A stretch of DNA of 32,765 nt, taken from Colwellia sp. (GTDB taxonomy: Bacteria; Pseudomonadota; Gammaproteobacteria; Enterobacterales; Alteromonadaceae). Each line of letters begins with the position of its first letter. Positions within the stretch are counted from its first letter, which is position 1. Positions 17,455 to 26,649 of this stretch are shown one piece after another. The stretch spans positions 1-32,765 of the forward strand of contig JAPYOP010000049.1 in assembly GCA_029938115.1 (NCBI GenBank), read 5' to 3'. A program made the translations under genes and the position numbers. The notes under the pieces were generated by a model, which worked only from the letters and a program-made list of their open reading frames with translations, did not search any database and was not told the origin of the DNA.

Positions 17455-18539
17455 AAATTTTAGTCATTTCTCATGTTTCTCCGTTATCTCCCTACGGAGC
17501 TGCAACCTCAATAAAAAACCATATTGAATGTATTCGAAGAAACTTTGATGTAGTAACTTTTTATAATGAAAACTTTCCTTCAAGGAGAGACAGGTTTTTT
17601 TGTTTCAAGATTTCTCCTAATTATACCTTTTTCTCAGGTGGAGTATTCAAGAGGTGGGTTTATAGGATTCGGAATTGGTTAATATCGTTGACTCACCTTA
17701 ACGTAATTGAGAGTTCTAGATACGACCTAATTCATTTCAATAGTCTCGTTTTAATCCGAAATGTGGTAGATGTTCTCTCGAAGACTTATAGATCCAAACC
17801 TTACATTGTATTTCATGTAAGGGAGGTCTTAGATTTAGATCAATTACAGGTTGTTGATCATCAAAATTTAGAGAAAGTCGATTTATTTATTTGTGTCGAT
17901 TCCGTCACAGAAAAAAGCTTGCTTAGTGTTAATGAAGAATATAACACCGTAGTCATTACTAACCCGGTACAAGTAAATTTGTCTGTGTTACACCCATCTT
18001 ATAATGACCTTTCGGAAAGGTTCTTGGGCAAAAAAGTTTTGGCGATTATTGGAACAATAACACCTGATAAAGGCGTTGAATTTATTTTACGCGCCTTTCA
18101 ATCGATTTCAACTAATTGCTGCCTTCTAATTATTGGTGAAAACCAGTCATCTTACGCAAAGTCATTACTGGCTAAGTATTCAAGTAATAATGATATTATC
18201 GCGGTCGGGGAGATTAATGATGTAAGTGAATCTGGGATTTATAAGGTTATAGATGTCTTAATTAGAGCTGAAGAGTTTTTCTGTGTTGGTAGAACAACAC
18301 TTGAGGCTCTTTATTCTGGGATAAAAATCCTACAGCCGTGTGATTTGGAAGAGCAAGCTAATAACGATTTAACTGAATTATTTGATTCTAAGCTACTAAA
18401 TTACTACATTCCTCGCAACATTGATTCTTTTGTGTCTGCCATTGATGACATAGATTTTTCACGCAGCACTACGAACACTGGGAGCAATCTATCCCTTTAT
18501 GAGGAAAGGGTCATGAGGGCTTATGAGTCTATTTCCTAA
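17451..18539 (+). CDS. Glycosyltransferase family 4 (GT-B)
   Basis: 362 aa. The N-terminus ILVISHVSPLSPYGAATSIKNH is a typical GT4 acceptor-domain start with a glycine-containing loop. The donor domain begins at GKKVLAIIGTITPDKGVEF and carries the conserved Glu in GRTTLEALYSGIKI. It likely adds one residue of the repeat unit at the cytoplasmic face; the sugar is unknown. It starts with an ATGA overlap after wbpG and overlaps the polymerase gene by 17 bp. Confidence 0.82.
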   Translation: MKILVISHVSPLSPYGAATSIKNHIECIRRNFDVVTFYNENFPSRRDRFFCFKISPNYTFFSGGVFKRWVYRIRNWLISLTHLNVIESSRYDLIHFNSLVLIRNVVDVLSKTYRSKPYIVFHVREVLDLDQLQVVDHQNLEKVDLFICVDSVTEKSLLSVNEEYNTVVITNPVQVNLSVLHPSYNDLSERFLGKKVLAIIGTITPDKGVEFILRAFQSISTNCCLLIIGENQSSYAKSLLAKYSSNNDIIAVGEINDVSESGIYKVIDVLIRAEEFFCVGRTTLEALYSGIKILQPCDLEEQANNDLTELFDSKLLNYYIPRNIDSFVSAIDDIDFSRSTTNTGSNLSLYEERVMRAYESIS

Positions 18540-19749
18540 TTTTATTTTTATTCTTTCCACCATCGGGTTTATGCCGATTGGTTTCTTTCCAATATTTTCT
18601 TTTGTGTTTTTATTATGGGCACTTAAATTTCTTTCCTTTAATCCAAAATGTATTACACCGCTTCAGTTTTCTGTGGTTACTTTCCTATTTGTATGTTTGG
18701 TTTCTTTTGTAAATTCGTTTTTTGTATTGCAAAATTTGGGCTTGCCATTTGATATTAAGTACATGTTAAATTCGATCGTTTCAATATCTTCTATGTCTTT
18801 ACCATTTATTTTCATGTTTTGTAAGTTTAACTTCAACCTCCAACAGTTTTTTGAATCAATTTGCTTTGCGTGTGGGACACTTTTTTTACTTGTTCTGATT
18901 GTTGGTTTTGAGCATTTTATTAGTCTCGATTATATCTCTTTGAGGCATCCAGACACACCTTTTTTCAGTGGCTGGCCAACTAGAATTGCCCCTATTTTTT
19001 CGATTCCATTTTTTTATGCGCTTTATTCTCTTAATGTTAGTAGAAGGTTGATATTTAACCTTCTGGCTATTTCGCTTTGTTTGTTTATTTTTCTTGTTGC
19101 TGGTACTAGGAGTGTTTTAATACCTGTATTGCTAATATCTTTGTTTTTCTTCTTTTTTTCTTCAGGGTCACGTATTAAAAAAGTGATTATTATTCTCATT
19201 TTTTTGGTTATTTTAGTTAATGTGCTTTTTTATTTTTCAGCCACTATACGTTTGTCCGAAATTATACGTATTTTTAATAATCTGGGTTCTGCTAATCTTG
19301 ATTTAATTTTTGATGCTGAGTCGTCTCTGGGTTATCGCTTTCACCACATTTGGCCTTTCATCATAGAAAATGTAATGGAGTTTTCCCCTGTTTTGGGTTT
19401 TGGTGGGCTAGGGCCTTCGTACTTACCAGTTCCTATGTACTCAGATTACCCATATATAACGCCATTAATGGCTTCCGCCGAAAGCCAGTATTTTGATGTG
19501 TTTTTTAGGTCTGGTTATTTAGGATTACTCGTATATTTGGTTTTTTGGTTGTTGCTAATTAAACGAACATGGTTCTTGTACTCAGTTGCTAACACGTTTG
19601 CATCGAGGAGATTGTTTTTCTCCTTTGGTTTTTTTTACGTTATATTGATTTTTCAAAGTCTAACAACCGAGACTTTGAGGTTTTTGCCACTTTCAATTAT
19701 TTTCTTTATTTCTCTAAACTTAATCACAAACGGAAAAAAACAATCATGA
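18523..19749 (+). CDS. wzy: O-antigen polymerase (Wzy-like) membrane protein
   Basis: 408 aa and strongly hydrophobic, with about ten predicted membrane helices. [12 protein letters not shown] is followed by a long periplasmic-type loop (residues about 240-330) containing GFGGLGPSY and [21 protein letters not shown], the pattern of the Wzy_C/O-antigen ligase domain. Context within a repeat-unit locus favours polymerase over ligase. The gene is visibly AT-rich with long T runs, unlike the next gene. As usual for Wzy proteins, sequence similarity is weak and the call rests on topology and the ligase-type loop. Confidence 0.78.
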   Translation: MSLFPNFIFILSTIGFMPIGFFPIFSFVFLLWALKFLSFNPKCITPLQFSVVTFLFVCLVSFVNSFFVLQNLGLPFDIKYMLNSIVSISSMSLPFIFMFCKFNFNLQQFFESICFACGTLFLLVLIVGFEHFISLDYISLRHPDTPFFSGWPTRIAPIFSIPFFYALYSLNVSRRLIFNLLAISLCLFIFLVAGTRSVLIPVLLISLFFFFFSSGSRIKKVIIILIFLVILVNVLFYFSATIRLSEIIRIFNNLGSANLDLIFDAESSLGYRFHHIWPFIIENVMEFSPVLGFGGLGPSYLPVPMYSDYPYITPLMASAESQYFDVFFRSGYLGLLVYLVFWLLLIKRTWFLYSVANTFASRRLFFSFGFFYVILIFQSLTTETLRFLPLSIIFFISLNLITNGKKQS

Positions 19750-20864
19750 AACGTGCTCTAATAACTGGTATTACTGGGCAAGACGGTTCGTATTTAGCTG
19801 AACTTCTTTTAGAGAAGGGGTACGAGGTACACGGTATAAAGCGTCGTGCGTCGTCCTTTAACACGGAACGAATCGATCATATTTATGAAGATCCTTTGTT
19901 CAACAACACTCGCCTTCATCTTCATTACGGTGACCTTTCGGATTCTTCTAACCTTACGCGCTTGCTCAGCGAAATTAGGCCGGATGAGGTGTATAACCTT
20001 GCGGCGCAATCTCACGTTGCTGTGTCTTTTGAAGCGCCAGAATATACTGCCGATGTGGATGGTTTGGGAGCCTTACGTATTCTAGAGGCTATTCGTTTTT
20101 TAGGTTTAGAAAAGAAAACCCGTTTTTATCAAGCGTCTACTTCTGAATTGTATGGTTTGGTGCAAGAAACGCCCCAGCGGGAAACGACACCTTTTTATCC
20201 TCGCTCGCCCTATGCGGTAGCCAAGCTTTATGCCTATTGGATTACGGTAAATTACCGTGAATCTTATGGGATGTATGCGTGTAATGGCATTTTGTTTAAC
20301 CACGAATCCATGCGCCGTGGTGAAACCTTTGTTACCCGTAAAATTACCCGTGGTTTAACCAATATTGCTTTGGGTATGGACCCTTGTTTACATTTGGGCA
20401 ATATGGATGCCTTGCGCGATTGGGGCCATGCCAAAGACTATGTGCGTATGCAATGGATGATGTTGCAGCAAGAACAAGCCGATGATTTTGTAATTGCTAC
20501 CGGCAAACAAATATCGGTGCGTGAATTTGTGCGCATGTCTGCCCAAGAGTTAGGTATTGAACTAGCCTTTAGTGGAGAGGGTATTGATGAAGTGGCTACT
20601 GTAGCGACTATTACAGGCGATAATGCACCGGCTTTGGCTGTGGGTGATGTTATTGTGCGGGTTAACCCGCGTTACTTCCGTCCAGCGGAGGTTGAAACCT
20701 TGCTGGGTGATCCTTCTAAGGCTAAAGAGCTATTGGGCTGGGTGCCGGAGATTACTGTGGAAGAAATGTGTGCCGAGATGGTGGCTCACGACTTAGACCA
20801 GGCTAAACAAAAGGCTTTGCTTAAAGAACACGGGTTTAAAGTGCCTGTGGCACGAGAGAACTAA
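19746..20864 (+). CDS. gmd: GDP-mannose 4,6-dehydratase
   Basis: 372 aa, close to the family standard. It converts GDP-D-mannose to GDP-4-keto-6-deoxy-D-mannose. Signature sequences include [14 protein letters not shown] (cofactor loop), [27 protein letters not shown] (Tyr-xxx-Lys) and [16 protein letters not shown]. It begins as an ATGA overlap with the polymerase gene. From here base composition is clearly richer in GC than in the preceding 9 kb, suggesting the gmd-fcl-manC cassette has a different history. Confidence 0.96.
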   Translation: MKRALITGITGQDGSYLAELLLEKGYEVHGIKRRASSFNTERIDHIYEDPLFNNTRLHLHYGDLSDSSNLTRLLSEIRPDEVYNLAAQSHVAVSFEAPEYTADVDGLGALRILEAIRFLGLEKKTRFYQASTSELYGLVQETPQRETTPFYPRSPYAVAKLYAYWITVNYRESYGMYACNGILFNHESMRRGETFVTRKITRGLTNIALGMDPCLHLGNMDALRDWGHAKDYVRMQWMMLQQEQADDFVIATGKQISVREFVRMSAQELGIELAFSGEGIDEVATVATITGDNAPALAVGDVIVRVNPRYFRPAEVETLLGDPSKAKELLGWVPEITVEEMCAEMVAHDLDQAKQKALLKEHGFKVPVAREN

Positions 20865-20870
20865 AAAATC

Positions 20871-21845
20871 ATGACTTTAGCTAAGAAAAAAGTTTTTGTA
20901 GCAGGTCATAATGGCATGGTGGGTTCTGCCATTGTTCGTAAGCTTAGTTTAGATACCAGTATTGAATTGGTTCTGGCTTCTCGTAGTGAGCTGGATCTGT
21001 TGGATGCATCTGCTGTAACGCGATTCTTTGATGCACAACAACCCGATCAAGTGTATTTGGCCGCAGCACGGGTGGGTGGCATTCATGCCAATAATACTTA
21101 TCCTGCGGAATTTATAAGTCAAAATTTGCAGATTCAAAACATTATGATTGAAGCCGCCCATAACAACGGTGTTCAACAATTGGTGTTTTTGGGTAGTTCC
21201 TGCATTTATCCTAAACTGGCAGCGCAACCTATTGTAGAAGAGGCATTGCTTACGGGGCAGTTAGAACCTACTAACGAACCCTATGCCATTGCTAAAATTG
21301 CGGGTATTAAACTATGTGAGTCGTTTAATCGCCAATATGGGCGAGATTACCGCTGTGTAATGCCTACTAACTTGTATGGCGAAAACGATAACTTCCATCC
21401 GCAAAATTCCCATGTTATTCCAGCCATGATGCGGCGTTTTCATGAAGCGGTGCAGCAAGGTGCTAAGGAAGTGGTGGTGTGGGGCAGTGGAAAACCCATG
21501 CGTGAGTTTTTGCATGTGGATGATATGGCTGCGGCCTGTGTACATGTAATGGGTTTGCCTAGGAATGAGTTTTTAGCCGTGGTGCCAGACCCTATGTGTT
21601 CTCATATTAATGTGGGTACGGGTAAAGACGTTACTATTGCTCAGTTAGCCGGGCTTATGGCTAAAACCGTGGGTTTTGAAGGCAACTTGGTATTTGATGC
21701 TAGTAAGCCAGATGGCACCATGCGTAAGGTAATGGATGTTGGGCGCTTGAAGCGTTTGGGCTGGGCGTATGATGTTGGCCTTGAACAGGGGCTGGCGTTG
21801 ACTTATTCGTGGTTCTTAGCTCACGTGGATGAACTGCGGGGATGA
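20871..21845 (+). CDS. fcl: GDP-L-fucose synthase
   Basis: 324 aa. The bifunctional 3,5-epimerase/4-reductase turns GDP-4-keto-6-deoxymannose into GDP-L-fucose. Motifs: [14 protein letters not shown] (cofactor), [20 protein letters not shown] and [10 protein letters not shown] (Ser and Tyr-xxx-Lys), and [13 protein letters not shown]. It follows gmd by 6 bp and its TGA overlaps the manC ATG, so the three genes form the GDP-L-fucose cassette. Confidence 0.96.
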   Translation: MTLAKKKVFVAGHNGMVGSAIVRKLSLDTSIELVLASRSELDLLDASAVTRFFDAQQPDQVYLAAARVGGIHANNTYPAEFISQNLQIQNIMIEAAHNNGVQQLVFLGSSCIYPKLAAQPIVEEALLTGQLEPTNEPYAIAKIAGIKLCESFNRQYGRDYRCVMPTNLYGENDNFHPQNSHVIPAMMRRFHEAVQQGAKEVVVWGSGKPMREFLHVDDMAAACVHVMGLPRNEFLAVVPDPMCSHINVGTGKDVTIAQLAGLMAKTVGFEGNLVFDASKPDGTMRKVMDVGRLKRLGWAYDVGLEQGLALTYSWFLAHVDELRG

Positions 21846-23326
21846 AAATGGATATAATAATTAACCCTGTAGTTATGGCGGGTGGTGTGGGTAGCCGTTT
21901 GTGGCCGTTGTCTCGCGCGGCTTTTCCTAAGCAGTATCAGGTATTGGTAGAGAATGACAATTCGCTGACTATGTTGCAGCAAACCTTTGCTCGGTTGGGT
22001 GGCCTTTCGTTGGGTACTAGCCAGTTGATTTGTAATCAAGAACAGCGTTTTTTGGCGGCAGAGCAGGTTAGACGGTTGGGGGAAGAGATTCCGGCGTGCG
22101 CCGGAATGACGGCGGCGGGGTTGGATGTTGTACTAGAACCTTGCGGGCGCAACACGGCACCAGCGGTGATTATTGCGGCTTTACGGCTGCAGCAGCAAGG
22201 TGTGGATCACCCCATGTTGGTATTGTCTGCAGACCATGCCATTGCAGACGAAGCAGGTTTTAGGGCAGCCATTGTTAAAGCCAGTGCCTTAGCCAATGAA
22301 GGTTATGTGGTTACTTTAGGTATACAACCTACCTTTGCCTGCACGGGTTATGGCTACATAGAATGTGGTGAGGCTGTTGGTGGTTATGGTGATGATAGCG
22401 CTGCTGAACAGGGTTTAAAGGTTAATAACTTTGTAGAAAAGCCCGATGAAGCCACCGCAGCTAGTTATTTAGCGTCGAATAACTACTTGTGGAATAGCGG
22501 CATGTTTATCATGCGGCCCAGTGTGCTTATGGAAGAAGCGCAGGCCTATTGTCCAGGGTTGCTCGCCCAATGCCGTGAAACTGTGGCCAGCGCTACCTTA
22601 GATTTAGATTTTGTGCGTTTGCCAGAAGTTGAGTTTGGCCAATGTGATAATACCTCCATAGACTATGCCATTATGGAACACACTCAAAAAGCCGTGGTAG
22701 TGCCGGTAGATTGTGGTTGGAGCGATGTAGGCGATTTAAATGCGCTGTATGAAACCAATACTATAGATGAACAAGGTAACGTATGCCAAGGTGATACCTT
22801 GGTTAACCAAAGCCGTAACTGTTTTGTGAAATCTACCAGCCGTTTGATAGCCGTCCAAGGCGTTGAAGGGTTGGCCATTGTCGAGACCAAAGACGCGGTG
22901 GTGGTTGCACCTCTTGCCCAAGCCCAAGACATTAAGCAACTAGTCACACAGCTGAAACTACAAAAACGCGACGAGCTAGTGAACCAGCGTGAGGTCTATC
23001 GTCCATGGGGCAGTTATGACAGTGTAGACTCTGGGCCTAACTATCAGGTTAAACGCATTACAGTAAACCCTGGGGCTCGCTTAAGCGTGCAAAAACACAA
23101 GTACCGTGCAGAACACTGGGTAGTGGTGAGTGGCTTAGCGACCGTTCATTTAGATGGAAATGAACATACTCTAAAGTCTAATGACTCTATTTATATTCAG
23201 GTGGGTGCTATTCACTCTTTGGCGAACAATACTAGTGCACCATTACACTTAATAGAGGTACAGTCTGGTAGTTATTTAGGCGAAGATGATATTGAACGGT
23301 TGGAAGATTTGTATGGGCGTTGCTAA
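21842..23326 (+). CDS. manC: Mannose-1-phosphate guanylyltransferase / mannose-6-phosphate isomerase
   Basis: A bifunctional 494-residue enzyme supplying GDP-mannose to Gmd. The N-terminal pyrophosphorylase motif is [19 protein letters not shown], with [12 protein letters not shown] and [10 protein letters not shown] further on. The C-terminal cupin phosphomannose isomerase domain has [18 protein letters not shown]. Between residues about 82 and 95 there is extra sequence ([13 protein letters not shown]) encoded by a perfect palindromic repeat. It is absent from typical ManC proteins at this point, where the chain normally runs directly to the LEPxGRNTAP strand. The insertion keeps the frame and lies in a probable surface loop. 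No phosphomannomutase gene is present in the window. Confidence 0.94.
   Translation: MKMDIIINPVVMAGGVGSRLWPLSRAAFPKQYQVLVENDNSLTMLQQTFARLGGLSLGTSQLICNQEQRFLAAEQVRRLGEEIPACAGMTAAGLDVVLEPCGRNTAPAVIIAALRLQQQGVDHPMLVLSADHAIADEAGFRAAIVKASALANEGYVVTLGIQPTFACTGYGYIECGEAVGGYGDDSAAEQGLKVNNFVEKPDEATAASYLASNNYLWNSGMFIMRPSVLMEEAQAYCPGLLAQCRETVASATLDLDFVRLPEVEFGQCDNTSIDYAIMEHTQKAVVVPVDCGWSDVGDLNALYETNTIDEQGNVCQGDTLVNQSRNCFVKSTSRLIAVQGVEGLAIVETKDAVVVAPLAQAQDIKQLVTQLKLQKRDELVNQREVYRPWGSYDSVDSGPNYQVKRITVNPGARLSVQKHKYRAEHWVVVSGLATVHLDGNEHTLKSNDSIYIQVGAIHSLANNTSAPLHLIEVQSGSYLGEDDIERLEDLYGRC
22088..22107. repeat. Palindromic repeat unit inside manC
   Basis: ATTCCGGCG, TG, CGCCGGAAT is a perfect palindrome with a 2-bp centre, preceded by G and followed by GAC. 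GTCATTCCGGCGCACGCCGGAATC-like units are familiar dispersed intergenic repeats in many proteobacterial genomes, from general knowledge. Here the unit is read in frame as IPACAGMT. Confidence 0.75.
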
Positions 23327-24088
23327 ATGACATCTACGCTGAAAGTGTCGGTAATTACTGCGACCTATAATCGAGATACTACGGTAGTGAGGGCTCTTTC
23401 GAGCATAAAGAGCCAAACATACACTGATATTCAGATTGTTGTTGTTGATGGGGCATCCCAAGATAATACCGTTTTATTAGTCAGCCCAATGTTAGGCGAC
23501 AACGATATCCTTCAGTCTGAGCCAGACCGGGGGATCTATGATGCATTGAATAAAGGGCTGGCTCTTGCGGAGGGTGAGATTATAGCTTTTCTTCATTCGG
23601 ATGATATGTATTTTGATAATAGTGTTGTATCTAAGGTAGTCGAAATTTTCTCTGACGATAGTGTTGATGTGGTTTATGGGGATGTATCTTATTTCTCTGG
23701 TCTAAATGTCACTAAAACAAGACGGAGATATCGGTCTGATAAATTATCGGAAAGAAATTTGGCTTGGGGTAAAATGCCAGCACACCCAGCGATGTTTATT
23801 AGACGTCGCATTTATGAAGAAATAGGAAGTTTTGAAACGGATTTTTATATAGCAGCTGATTATGAGTTTTTGTGCCGGCTTGTCCATTACGATAATCTAA
23901 AGACTGTGTACCTTTCTAGTGTGTTAGTGCGAATGCAGCTCGGTGGTGTAAGTACCGGTGGGTTTAGGAATACTATTTTACTTAATCAAGAAGTGCTGAG
24001 GGCAATACGAAAGAATGGTATATACACAAATATTTTCATGTTACTTTCAAAATATCCTTCCAAGATTCTACAGTTCTTAAGGAAATGA
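23327..24088 (+). CDS. Glycosyltransferase family 2 (WcaA/WcaE-like)
   Basis: 253 aa, GT-A fold. SVITATYNRDTTVVRAL, VVVDGASQDNT and SEPDRGIYDALNKGL are the classic GT2 opening blocks; FLHSDDMYF is the metal site near residue 90; AAMF-type PAHPAMFIRR and AADYEFLCRL complete the active site. It starts directly after the manC stop with no gap. Its base composition is AT-richer than manC. The transferred sugar is unknown. It ends the first overlapping gene block; the next gene is 329 bp further on. Confidence 0.85.
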   Translation: MTSTLKVSVITATYNRDTTVVRALSSIKSQTYTDIQIVVVDGASQDNTVLLVSPMLGDNDILQSEPDRGIYDALNKGLALAEGEIIAFLHSDDMYFDNSVVSKVVEIFSDDSVDVVYGDVSYFSGLNVTKTRRRYRSDKLSERNLAWGKMPAHPAMFIRRRIYEEIGSFETDFYIAADYEFLCRLVHYDNLKTVYLSSVLVRMQLGGVSTGGFRNTILLNQEVLRAIRKNGIYTNIFMLLSKYPSKILQFLRK

Positions 24089-24417
24089 ACGTTTTGGCCA
24101 CAGATATGAGCAGCTATATTCGATTAGCATTGATTCAATATATTAGCTAATGTTCCAGACTTCTTCTTGGTATGATCAATAAAGGATCTTTATATGAGTA
24201 CCTTTGTAGAATCGAGGTTAAGATAAATTTGATCTTCAAATCAGGCTGGTATTGCCTTGAGTGAGGCTGGCGTGATTTATCATGTAGATACCCTTTGTAA
24301 AGTTTATGAGAAAATTACCTCTTGAGCATTTTCGAAGAATTGCCTTATTACCTGAAAGCTTGTTAAGCCTAGGCAGTAAAACGGTGTACTAATTTCACTA
24401 AAAGTAATAATTATAAT
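24089..24417. other. Intergenic gap between the two polysaccharide gene groups
   Basis: About 330 bp without a convincing gene. It holds only very short open frames, such as one of 28 codons starting at the ATG near 24307. No strong terminator hairpin or Shine-Dalgarno motif is seen. TATAAT at 24412-24417 touches the next ATG and so cannot serve as a normal -10 box for it. The region may be the scar of a lost gene, but no family is recognised. Confidence 0.5.
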
Positions 24418-25380
24418 ATGAGCAAGATACTTTTAACGGGAGCAACAGGCTTTGTTGGTTCTGCTATTTTAATAAAGCTACTTGAATTTAAATATTCGCC
24501 GGTAATTGTACGCCGATCATACCTCAATGATAAATATAGTGAGTGTGATGAAATAATTGTAGATTCTATTGACTCAAAAGCTGACTGGAAAGGTCATCTT
24601 TCTGGTGTTGATGTGGTTATTCATTGTGCCGCACGCGTCCATATAATGAACGATGAAGAAGAGGATCCGCTTTCTGAATTTAGAGAAGTGAATCTTAAAG
24701 GTACAATCAACTTAGCTAAAAGTGCTATTAAATCAGGAGTTAAAAGATTCATTTTTATTAGTTCTATTAAGGTTGGTGGTGAAAGTTCTGAGATAGGGAA
24801 TCCATTAAATGAAAAAACCAATAATGTACCAACAGATCCTTACGGGTTGTCTAAATATGAAGCTGAGGAAGAGCTAAAAAAACTATCCAAGAAGCACGGT
24901 ATGGAGATTGTGATCATACGGCCTGCCTTGGTTTATGGTCCAGGGGTGAAAGCTAATTTTGAGACTATGATGGAGTGGTTATCAAAAGGCATACCTATTC
25001 CATTAGGAGCCACGACTAATAAGCGCAGTTTAATTGCTTTAGATAATTTAGTGGATTTCATATTCCTTTGTATGGAACATCCTAAGGCAGCCAATGAAAC
25101 TTTCTTCATTAGTGATGATAATGATTTATCTACTACTCAGCTGTTGAGGAAACTATCCAATGCGCTTGGTAACCATTGTTTTCTCATCCCCATACCTAGT
25201 AAACTACTATCATTAGTTTTTCTGGTCTGCGGGTTGAAATCATTTTCAGTGCGGTTGTTGGATTCATTACAGGTTTCTACTGCTAAAGCTAAAAACCTCT
25301 TAGACTGGACTCCTAAAATTACGGTAGACGAAGCTCTTAAAAAAACTGCCGACTTTTACAAAAAGAATAATACAAAATGA
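24418..25380 (+). CDS. UDP-4-keto-6-deoxy-HexNAc C4 reductase/epimerase (WbpV-like SDR)
   Basis: 320-residue extended SDR. Cofactor loop LLTGATGFVGSAIL, VVIHCAARVHIM, FISSIKVGGE and DPYGLSKYEAEEEL (Ser and Tyr-xxx-Lys). The AARVHIM and SSIKVNGE-type blocks are typical of the WbpV/WbpK group, which reduce the C4 keto group of the WbpM product; WbpV gives UDP-QuiNAc. A wbpM homologue lies downstream in the same group, supporting this. The stereochemistry at C4 (QuiNAc versus FucNAc) cannot be read from the sequence. No Shine-Dalgarno precedes the ATG. The TGA overlaps the next ATG. Confidence 0.8.
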   Translation: MSKILLTGATGFVGSAILIKLLEFKYSPVIVRRSYLNDKYSECDEIIVDSIDSKADWKGHLSGVDVVIHCAARVHIMNDEEEDPLSEFREVNLKGTINLAKSAIKSGVKRFIFISSIKVGGESSEIGNPLNEKTNNVPTDPYGLSKYEAEEELKKLSKKHGMEIVIIRPALVYGPGVKANFETMMEWLSKGIPIPLGATTNKRSLIALDNLVDFIFLCMEHPKAANETFFISDDNDLSTTQLLRKLSNALGNHCFLIPIPSKLLSLVFLVCGLKSFSVRLLDSLQVSTAKAKNLLDWTPKITVDEALKKTADFYKKNNTK

Positions 25381-26066
25381 CTATAAAAGAAATGCATTTA
25401 ATAATAGTTGCTCACCCTGATGATGAAATACTAGGTTTTGGTGCTACAGGGGCAAAATTAGTAAGGGAGGGACATGTTGTTCAGCCTGTTATTCTCTGCG
25501 GTAACGCAGATGTTCGTCATAAAAGGCCAACCGATAGCGAACTTTATCAAGATCTGATGGCTGCAAATGCAGTTGTTGGTTTTAATGAACCTGTACTAGG
25601 TGATTTTCCAAATATCAGAATGAACAATGTTGACCATTTAAGTGTTGTTCAATTTATTGAAAAGCAAATTCTAGCATTTAAGCCTAATCGTATATTTACC
25701 CATCATCCTGCTGATTTAAATGATGACCATCAACAAATTTCCAGAGCCTGTATGGCGGCAAGTCGTTACTACCAGCGCCGTGATGATGTTCCACCTTTGA
25801 AATCTTTAAGCTTTATGGAAATACAATCAGCAACTGACTGGGGTTTTGAAGCCAGTGGTGATAGCTTTAAGCCAAATCATTATGTTGAAGTGACACAAGA
25901 GCTAGATCTAAAACTTGAAGCGCTAGCTTGTTACCGTAATGTGATGCGCGCTTTTCCTCATCCTCGCAGCGAAGAGGCTATAAAAGGTCTGGCTGCATAT
26001 CGTGGTGGTCAAAGTGGTCAAAAATATTCTGAAGCATTTCAGACCATATTTCAGCAGGGGTTTTAA
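25377..26066 (+). CDS. PIG-L/LmbE-family N-deacetylase
   Basis: A 229-residue zinc-dependent de-N-acetylase. The family motif AHPDDE is at residues 12-17 and the second metal motif HHPADLNDDH at 109-118. Relatives remove N-acetyl groups from GlcNAc-containing lipids, mycothiol precursors or sugar nucleotides. It is translationally coupled to the WbpV-like gene (ATGA) and followed by the initiating transferase and a formyltransferase. The likely substrate is therefore the QuiNAc-type sugar, as UDP-sugar or as the undecaprenyl-linked form. The substrate is inferred. Confidence 0.85.
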   Translation: MTIKEMHLIIVAHPDDEILGFGATGAKLVREGHVVQPVILCGNADVRHKRPTDSELYQDLMAANAVVGFNEPVLGDFPNIRMNNVDHLSVVQFIEKQILAFKPNRIFTHHPADLNDDHQQISRACMAASRYYQRRDDVPPLKSLSFMEIQSATDWGFEASGDSFKPNHYVEVTQELDLKLEALACYRNVMRAFPHPRSEEAIKGLAAYRGGQSGQKYSEAFQTIFQQGF

Positions 26067-26072
26067 TTAATT

Positions 26073-26639
26073 ATGTATAAATTGTTTGGTAAACGACTAC
26101 TAGATATCTTTATCGTGTTTGTTGCTGTTGTATGCTTATCTCCGCTAATGACTATTATTGCATTACTTATTAAAATAGTTGACCCAGGTCCTATTATTTT
26201 TAAGCAAAATAGAGCTGGCAGAAACGGGGAGTCATTTTCCTTTTTTAAATTTAGAAGTATGCCAGTTAATACTGGCGATTTAGCATCAGATGCAGTTGGC
26301 CAGGTAAAATTGACTTGGGTTGGTACGATGATCCGTCGCACCAATATTGATGAATTACCCCAGCTTTTAAACATCATTAAAGGTGATATGAGTATTGTTG
26401 GACCTCGACCTCCTCTTTCTACTCAAAAAGATTTATTGAAAATTCGTAAAAAAAATAATTCTTTATATACAAGACCTGGACTAACTGGTTTAGCACAAAT
26501 TAATTCTTTTGATGGTATGACAGTTCCTGAAAAAGCTGCTTTTGATGGCGAGTATGTAAAAGATATTAGCTTTTACAATGATGTCAAAATAATTTTAAAT
26601 ACTTTTTTATATTTGTTTAAACCGCCACCGGTTTATTAA
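26073..26639 (+). CDS. Initiating phosphoglycosyl transferase, PglC-like (bacterial sugar transferase)
   Basis: 188 aa, the size of the minimal monotopic enzymes such as PglC. One N-terminal hydrophobic segment (residues about 10-32) ends in the conserved DPGPIIFKQNRAGRNG. Then come FFKFRSM, the catalytic Asp-Glu in RRTNIDELPQLLN, GDMSIVGPRPP and TRPGLTGLAQIN. It transfers a sugar-1-phosphate from UDP to undecaprenyl phosphate, starting repeat-unit assembly on the inner membrane face. A UDP-QuiNAc-like donor is suggested by the neighbouring reductase and dehydratase. Confidence 0.92.
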   Translation: MYKLFGKRLLDIFIVFVAVVCLSPLMTIIALLIKIVDPGPIIFKQNRAGRNGESFSFFKFRSMPVNTGDLASDAVGQVKLTWVGTMIRRTNIDELPQLLNIIKGDMSIVGPRPPLSTQKDLLKIRKKNNSLYTRPGLTGLAQINSFDGMTVPEKAAFDGEYVKDISFYNDVKIILNTFLYLFKPPPVY

Positions 26640-26649
26640 GGGGGTAAAA

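Noticed and set aside
24200..24395. Short open frames in the 24.1-24.4 kb gap as real genes
   Set aside because: All are under about 30 codons, overlap each other in different frames and match no family I know.
24412..24420. TATAAT directly before the ATG of the WbpV-like gene, as a -10 box
   Set aside because: It abuts the start codon, so transcription from it would begin inside the coding sequence; no matching -35 box was seen.
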